This document shows positions 6,841 to 10,622 of a stretch of DNA of 10,622 nt, piece by piece; the first letter of the stretch is position 1, and each line of letters opens with the position of its first letter. The stretch is taken from assembly GCA_934486735.1 (NCBI GenBank), contig CAKSQL010000049.1, positions 1 through 10,622 of the forward strand, in the 5' to 3' direction. The notes below the pieces were generated by a model, which was not told the DNA's origin, did not search any database, and worked only from the letters and a program-made list of their open reading frames with translations. The stretch is from an uncultured Clostridia bacterium (lineage in GTDB: Bacteria; Bacillota; Clostridia; UBA1381). The position numbers and the translations under genes are program-made.

Positions 6841-9800
6841 ATGAAAAAAATCGCAAAAAAAGCAATAGCCGTCTGCCTTGCGGCAGCTGCCGTACCGGTG
6901 AGTGTACCGATTGGAGCAAGTGCGGCAGAGATAAGCTTTGCCGAAATACTCGGAATAAACGAGCCGTTTCAAACACTTTCGGCAGGCTGTGACTATGACG
7001 GAGGAAACGAGCTTTCGTATTCGTGGCGGTTTTCGGACAGCCGGGACGGCGAATATGCTGATACCGGAGTGACGGGAAAGAGCTTTTATGTCGAAAAGCA
7101 GTATGAAAGTAAATGGATAAAGCTTATAATATCTGACGGAGAAACAAGCTGCGAAACGATTCCCGAAAAAATTGATGACGCATGGGGAAAGCAGACAGCT
7201 GTAGACAATGTTAATACAAAATTTGATGTTGTGAACAAAACAAGCCCGAGAGAGAATATTTTCACTGTCGGCGGCGAGGACTATATTCTTCTTGACACAA
7301 CAGAAAACGATTCGTCAAAATTTCTGGTACTTAAGGATAAGACGGTCGGCACAAGAGGATATGCATCGACAAGAGTAAACACATTCCACGATATGGCGGC
7401 ATTTCTTAATAATAAAAAGACTGTCGAAACCTCAACGGGCACTTTGTGGAAAGAGCCGTTCCCGACGACTTCAACGACCGACTATACGCAAAGCGGATAT
7501 ATCGGAAATAATGAATATACTCAGCTTGCCAATGTGATTTTGGAAAATATCAACGAAAATCACGTCTGGAGAATAGAGGAACGAAATTACAGACGTCCCG
7601 AGGGTGAAAGAGTCATCAGAGCGGGAATAGTTTTGCCGGCACTGACAGAGGTGAAAAAATATTGCGATAAAATCGGACTTTACGATGCAAACGGATTTTG
7701 GTACAGAACTCCGTCTGTGTCAAGCACCGGCGGCGCTTTTTCGGCAAGTGCCATAGAGGATAATATCGGTAAAGCGGTGGAAAGCAACTACGATGCAAAG
7801 CTGGGATTAAGACCGATGTTCTACCTGGATAAAAGCTTTTTTGCGGACGCTGAAATTCCGGTTTTCAATCTTGGGGATGAGGTTAAAAAGTCAATCAAGG
7901 CAACGTATAAAAAGAGTGAGCTTTCCGGCGTGTACAGCGAGGAGGAGCTTGAAAATATTTTCGGATACAGCGATTCGCCCAAGATAAATAAAATACGGCT
8001 GACAGATGAAAATAATAATCCGATAGGCGATATCAAAAATGTAAGCAGATTCAATGTGACAGTCAGCCTGACAAACGGCGATAACAATATAAAGACAGGA
8101 ATTTATGCAGCTGTATACAGCGGCGACGGACGGCTTAAGGCAATCGGACATGATGAGCTTTTATTGCAGCGCGGGAAACAGGGCATTGCCGGAATGCTTG
8201 TTGTGAACACAGCGCCCTCTTCAGATGACGAACTCAGGGTTTTTGTATGGGATAAAAATCAAATGCCGATTTCGGAAAAATATATGCACAGCAATGGTTT
8301 TTCGGCAGCACTTTCGGGAATATATGAGACTATGCAGAAAATCTCGGTTGTGATAAACGGCAATCCGTATGCGGAATATGCATGCGAGTGGTATATTTCT
8401 GACAGTAAGGACGGAGAATATTCAAAAATTGAGGGCGAAAACAAAACCGATTTGGAAGTAAAGAGTGAATATTCTGAAAAATGGATAAAAGCGGAAGTGA
8501 CCAACGATAACGGAAACTCATATACAACAGAGGCGAAAAAAATCGGTGCAAGATGGGGAAGAACCGGCAATATATATCTTGAAGGCAGAAGTGCGCCGAA
8601 TGACGACGATATATTTGCGATAAACGGACAGACATTTATACTGTTGGACAGTTTTGAAAGCGATGAAAGCAAATATCTTGTCATGACCGAGGAACCGGTA
8701 ACAAAGCATGTTTATTCAAACGGCGGTCAAAGACCGGATACAATCATGGCGTGGCTGAACGGCACGGAATTCAAAACTGCAGGATATCTTCCCGAGGCTG
8801 TTCACAGGCATGTAAATACCAAGGCAAGGTGGAAAACAGAACCGTATGCATATTACAATCATGACGGAAAGAATACGGTTGAAAATTACACTGTCGGCGG
8901 AATTTCACTGCCGGCAATCAGCGAAGCAAAAAAATATATTGATAAGGTGACAATATATAAGGAAAGCGGTTGGTGGACAAGAACTCCGTATGCAAGAGAT
9001 GATGGCGGTGACGGAAACTGCGTCATGGCGTCAAGCAACACAAATAACGGAACGTTTTATCCGATGAACACAATGTCAGGTGAAAGCTTCGGGATAAGAC
9101 CGATATTCCTGCTTGACAAGAGCTTTTTTGCAAACGAAAGAATAGACATCAACAGAATCGGAAAGAATGTGAGAGCTGCGATTATAAATAATTATAAAAA
9201 GAGCGAGCTTAAAGCATACAATGCCGAGGAAAGAGAGATAATCACCAACACCGGAAATATTACGGCAAATCTTGAAAATCTGATGGATTCATCGGCAGGA
9301 GTTATTCCGATAGAAATTAATGCCGATACCGACAAGACCCATACATATACGTTTGAACTTAAAGCCGACGGAAAGACGGTCAGCGAGCAGAATCTTGTTA
9401 TCAATGACGGCAAAACGGAGGAAACTGTTGAGCTTGACGGCTTGTTTGAAACCAATATCCCGATAAAGGTTAAAAACGCACCGAACGGTACGGTGAGCTG
9501 GCACATATCGGACAGTGCGGACGGCGAATATGCGGTAGTCGGAGAAGGCATGAGCTTTACACCTGCGCAAAATCACGGCGGAAAGTATATAAAAGCGGTA
9601 GTTCTGAGCGGAGGCGACGAATACGAAAGTGAGCCTGTCCGGCTTAAAGACAGTTGGCGCGGAAAAAAACAAGGACCTGCCAACGAAGGCGAGGAAATAA
9701 ATGCCGAAGCGACAGCAATGATAAAGAGTATTGCCGTGGGCGATGACATATATTCCGAAACTCCGAAAGAAAATATATTTTCAATAGACGGCGACGATTT

Positions 9801-10622
9801 CATTCTGCTTGACACAACAGAGGACGCAAATTCACACTTCCTGGTAATGAGAAAAAAGGTGATAGGCAGCAGGACAATCGCCAAAAACGGACAGATTCCG
9901 GCAGATATTATGTGCTGGCTGAACAATAAGAAAAATATAGAGGTGGTAACTGACGGTTCGTCCGAGTATATCGAGGGATGCGGAGACTATACCGGCAGCG
10001 GTTATCTTTCGGGTGCGGACGGATTCGAGGCATTGCCCGAGCGCATAGTCAGCGGAATAAATTTTGACGCATACTGGAAACAAGAGCCGAAAATGTGGGG
10101 CGGCAATGTTGAAAGAGTGTATCGGGCAGGTATTTCAATTCCTGCCGCAACCGAGCTGGAACGCTATTATTCAAAGTTTGGCTGGCGTGACAGCGGAGCA
10201 CGGTATACATGGACACGAACCGGACAGTCAAACTTAGGCGACGGCGAGACAATGCTTTCATATAATACCGACTGGGCGATGGGTACGCTATATCCCAACC
10301 GTGCGTCGGAATCGAGCTACGGAATAAGACCGATATTCTATTTAAAAGAAAGCTTTTTCCTTGATAACGTTGTCAGCCTTGACGGAGTAGGCAGTGCGGT
10401 GAGGGAGGCAATAACCTCACAGTATTCGGCATATGAGCTTTTGAAAGCCGGATATAACTCGGATGAAGTGGCAAAGTATTGCAGCGTAACGGGCGGATTT
10501 GACGGAAAGCTTTACAATTTTTCGACAAACGGGCTTGCAAACGGAATCTATGACATGGAGCTGATTGTGAGACTGGACGGCAGAGAAATTTCACACAATT
10601 CAAAAAGAGTATGCTACATGCC
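6841..10622 (+). CDS. Very large secreted modular protein, 5' part (runs off window)
   Basis: The frame is open for 1260 codons to the window edge with no stop, so only the N-terminal part is seen. Residues 1-28 form a signal peptide (MKKIAKK, alanine-rich core, cleavage ASA|A). A subtype B module at about 31-379 is followed by a beta domain at 380-486 like the terminal domains of the two preceding genes. A subtype C module follows at 487-800, a short linker domain at 801-863, a subtype A module at 864-1218, and a second linker-like segment that begins before the cut. Key motifs are YILLDTTE at 148-155, FWYRTP at 286-291 and LRPMFY at 323-328 in module 1. Module 2 has WWTRTP at 711-716 and GIRPIF at 751-756; module 3 has ILLDTTE at 988-994. 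Module 2 has LLDSFE in place of LLDTTE. More modules, and possibly an anchor, probably lie beyond 10622. No catalytic domain is recognised. A leader with hairpins separates it from gene 3, so it may be expressed separately or at a different level. Confidence 0.85.
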   Translation, partial: MKKIAKKAIAVCLAAAAVPVSVPIGASAAEISFAEILGINEPFQTLSAGCDYDGGNELSYSWRFSDSRDGEYADTGVTGKSFYVEKQYESKWIKLIISDGETSCETIPEKIDDAWGKQTAVDNVNTKFDVVNKTSPRENIFTVGGEDYILLDTTENDSSKFLVLKDKTVGTRGYASTRVNTFHDMAAFLNNKKTVETSTGTLWKEPFPTTSTTDYTQSGYIGNNEYTQLANVILENINENHVWRIEERNYRRPEGERVIRAGIVLPALTEVKKYCDKIGLYDANGFWYRTPSVSSTGGAFSASAIEDNIGKAVESNYDAKLGLRPMFYLDKSFFADAEIPVFNLGDEVKKSIKATYKKSELSGVYSEEELENIFGYSDSPKINKIRLTDENNNPIGDIKNVSRFNVTVSLTNGDNNIKTGIYAAVYSGDGRLKAIGHDELLLQRGKQGIAGMLVVNTAPSSDDELRVFVWDKNQMPISEKYMHSNGFSAALSGIYETMQKISVVINGNPYAEYACEWYISDSKDGEYSKIEGENKTDLEVKSEYSEKWIKAEVTNDNGNSYTTEAKKIGARWGRTGNIYLEGRSAPNDDDIFAINGQTFILLDSFESDESKYLVMTEEPVTKHVYSNGGQRPDTIMAWLNGTEFKTAGYLPEAVHRHVNTKARWKTEPYAYYNHDGKNTVENYTVGGISLPAISEAKKYIDKVTIYKESGWWTRTPYARDDGGDGNCVMASSNTNNGTFYPMNTMSGESFGIRPIFLLDKSFFANERIDINRIGKNVRAAIINNYKKSELKAYNAEEREIITNTGNITANLENLMDSSAGVIPIEINADTDKTHTYTFELKADGKTVSEQNLVINDGKTEETVELDGLFETNIPIKVKNAPNGTVSWHISDSADGEYAVVGEGMSFTPAQNHGGKYIKAVVLSGGDEYESEPVRLKDSWRGKKQGPANEGEEINAEATAMIKSIAVGDDIYSETPKENIFSIDGDDFILLDTTEDANSHFLVMRKKVIGSRTIAKNGQIPADIMCWLNNKKNIEVVTDGSSEYIEGCGDYTGSGYLSGADGFEALPERIVSGINFDAYWKQEPKMWGGNVERVYRAGISIPAATELERYYSKFGWRDSGARYTWTRTGQSNLGDGETMLSYNTDWAMGTLYPNRASESSYGIRPIFYLKESFFLDNVVSLDGVGSAVREAITSQYSAYELLKAGYNSDEVAKYCSVTGGFDGKLYNFSTNGLANGIYDMELIVRLDGREISHNSKRVCYM
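6931..7977 (+). repeat. Module 1 of gene 4 (subtype B)
   Basis: Residues 31-379. The Ig-like part (SYSWRFSDSRDGEYADTG, WIKLIISDG) lacks the usual GIYET opening. The large part has FTVGGEDYILLDTTEND, MAAFLNN, GYIGNNEYTQL, AGIVLPAL, FWYRTPS and KLGLRPMFYLDKSFF. It is closest to the gene 3 module. Confidence 0.75.
7978..8298 (+). repeat. Internal copy of the terminal beta domain
   Basis: Residues 380-486. It has INKIRLTDENNNP, FNVTVSLTNGDN, TGIYAAVYSGDGRLKAIG and LRVFVWDKNQMPISEKY. This is the same 'A.Y..dG.L ... FVWD' pattern that ends the two preceding proteins, here placed inside a longer chain. Confidence 0.55.
8299..9240 (+). repeat. Module 2 of gene 4 (subtype C, shorter)
   Basis: Residues 487-800. 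LSGIYETMQKISVVI opens the Ig-like part, which also has WYISDSKDGEYSKIEGE and WIKAEVTNDNG. The large part has FAINGQTFILLDSFESD, MAWLN, WKTEPYAYY, GGISLPAI, WWTRTP, GGDGNCVMASS and GIRPIFLLDKSFF. It is shorter than the other copies between the WLN and WKTEP sites. Confidence 0.75.
9241..9429 (+). repeat. Linker domain between modules 2 and 3 of gene 4
   Basis: Residues 801-863, a short strand-rich segment with VIPIEINADTDKTHTYTFEL, KADGKTVSEQNLVIND and ETVELDG. The word order 'Y..EL..DG+.(I/V)S..' seems to recur after module 3 (GIYDMELIVRLDGREISHN), so this may be a repeated spacer. Confidence 0.4.
9430..10494 (+). repeat. Module 3 of gene 4 (subtype A)
   Basis: Residues 864-1218. The Ig-like part has GLFETNIPIKV, WHISDSADGEYAVVGEG and YIKAVVL. 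The large part has KKQGPAN, FSIDGDDFILLDTTEDANSH, MCWLN, DYTGSGY, WKQEPKMW, AGISIPAA, RTG at 1126-1128, GDGETMLSYNTDW and GIRPIFYLKESFF. It matches the first module of gene 2 point by point. Confidence 0.75.
10495..10622 (+). repeat. Second linker-like segment of gene 4 (cut)
   Basis: Residues 1219-1260, ending at the window edge. GIYDMELIVRLDGREIS resembles the linker at 9241-9429, where such a segment leads into another Ig-like part. A fourth module beyond the window is therefore likely. Confidence 0.35.

Noticed and set aside
3187..9821. CTTGACACAACAGA occurring at 3187, 7291 and 9808 as a possible binding site or mobile-element repeat
   Set aside because: All copies encode the conserved LDTTE motif in the same frame, so protein conservation explains them.
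1642..10494. Diversity-generating retroelement targets (lectin-like variable proteins)
   Set aside because: The possible lectin-like fold prompted the idea, but there is no reverse transcriptase gene or template repeat in the window. Module differences also look like ordinary divergence with insertions and deletions.

Overview
The window looks like a piece of a Clostridia-class Firmicutes chromosome, probably an uncultured gut or anaerobic polymer-degrading lineage. The grounds are the strong AGGAGG/AAAGGA ribosome binding sites, TTG and GTG starts, a Gram-positive-style lipoprotein signal and very large secreted multidomain proteins. All supported genes lie on the + strand with small gaps. 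There is no rRNA, tRNA, CRISPR array, insertion sequence, transposase, integrase or phage gene.

Layout: (1) positions 1-60 may be the last 20 codons of an unrecognised upstream gene. (2) 87-1484 encodes a family 1 extracellular solute-binding lipoprotein of a probable carbohydrate ABC transporter; no permease or ATPase gene is visible. (3) 1543-5292 encodes a 1249-residue secreted protein with three copies of a module of roughly 330-380 residues plus a small C-terminal beta domain. (4) 5323-6696 encodes a 457-residue secreted protein with one such module and the same kind of C-terminal domain. (5) 6697-6840 is an intergenic leader with two overlapping GC-rich hairpins and a longer AU-rich hairpin. 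(6) 6841 to the window end is an open frame of 1260 codons with no stop: a third secreted protein with at least three more modules, cut by the window edge.

The shared module is the main feature. Each copy has an Ig-like segment (W.IS.S.DGEY..I.G ... WIKA.VT) followed by a larger segment with an ordered motif series: F.V.G..(Y/F)ILLDTTE.D.S.FLVM, (F/W)LN, (V/N)W+.E, GGI.LP...E...Y..KIG, W..RTP, IRP.FYLDK.FF, and a closing Y...EL...GY. Seven copies are present in three genes and fall by eye into three subtypes. The motif order recalls DUF6273-type domains and, more loosely, C-type-lectin-like folds. That is recalled and inferred, not searched. No catalytic residues or known enzyme domain are recognisable.

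Working model (inference): the three modular proteins are exported and bind a ligand outside the cell, perhaps a glycan, and the lipoprotein delivers a small product to an importer encoded elsewhere. Neither complete modular protein shows an SLH domain, LPXTG motif or C-terminal membrane helix, so how they stay at the cell surface, if they do, is unexplained.
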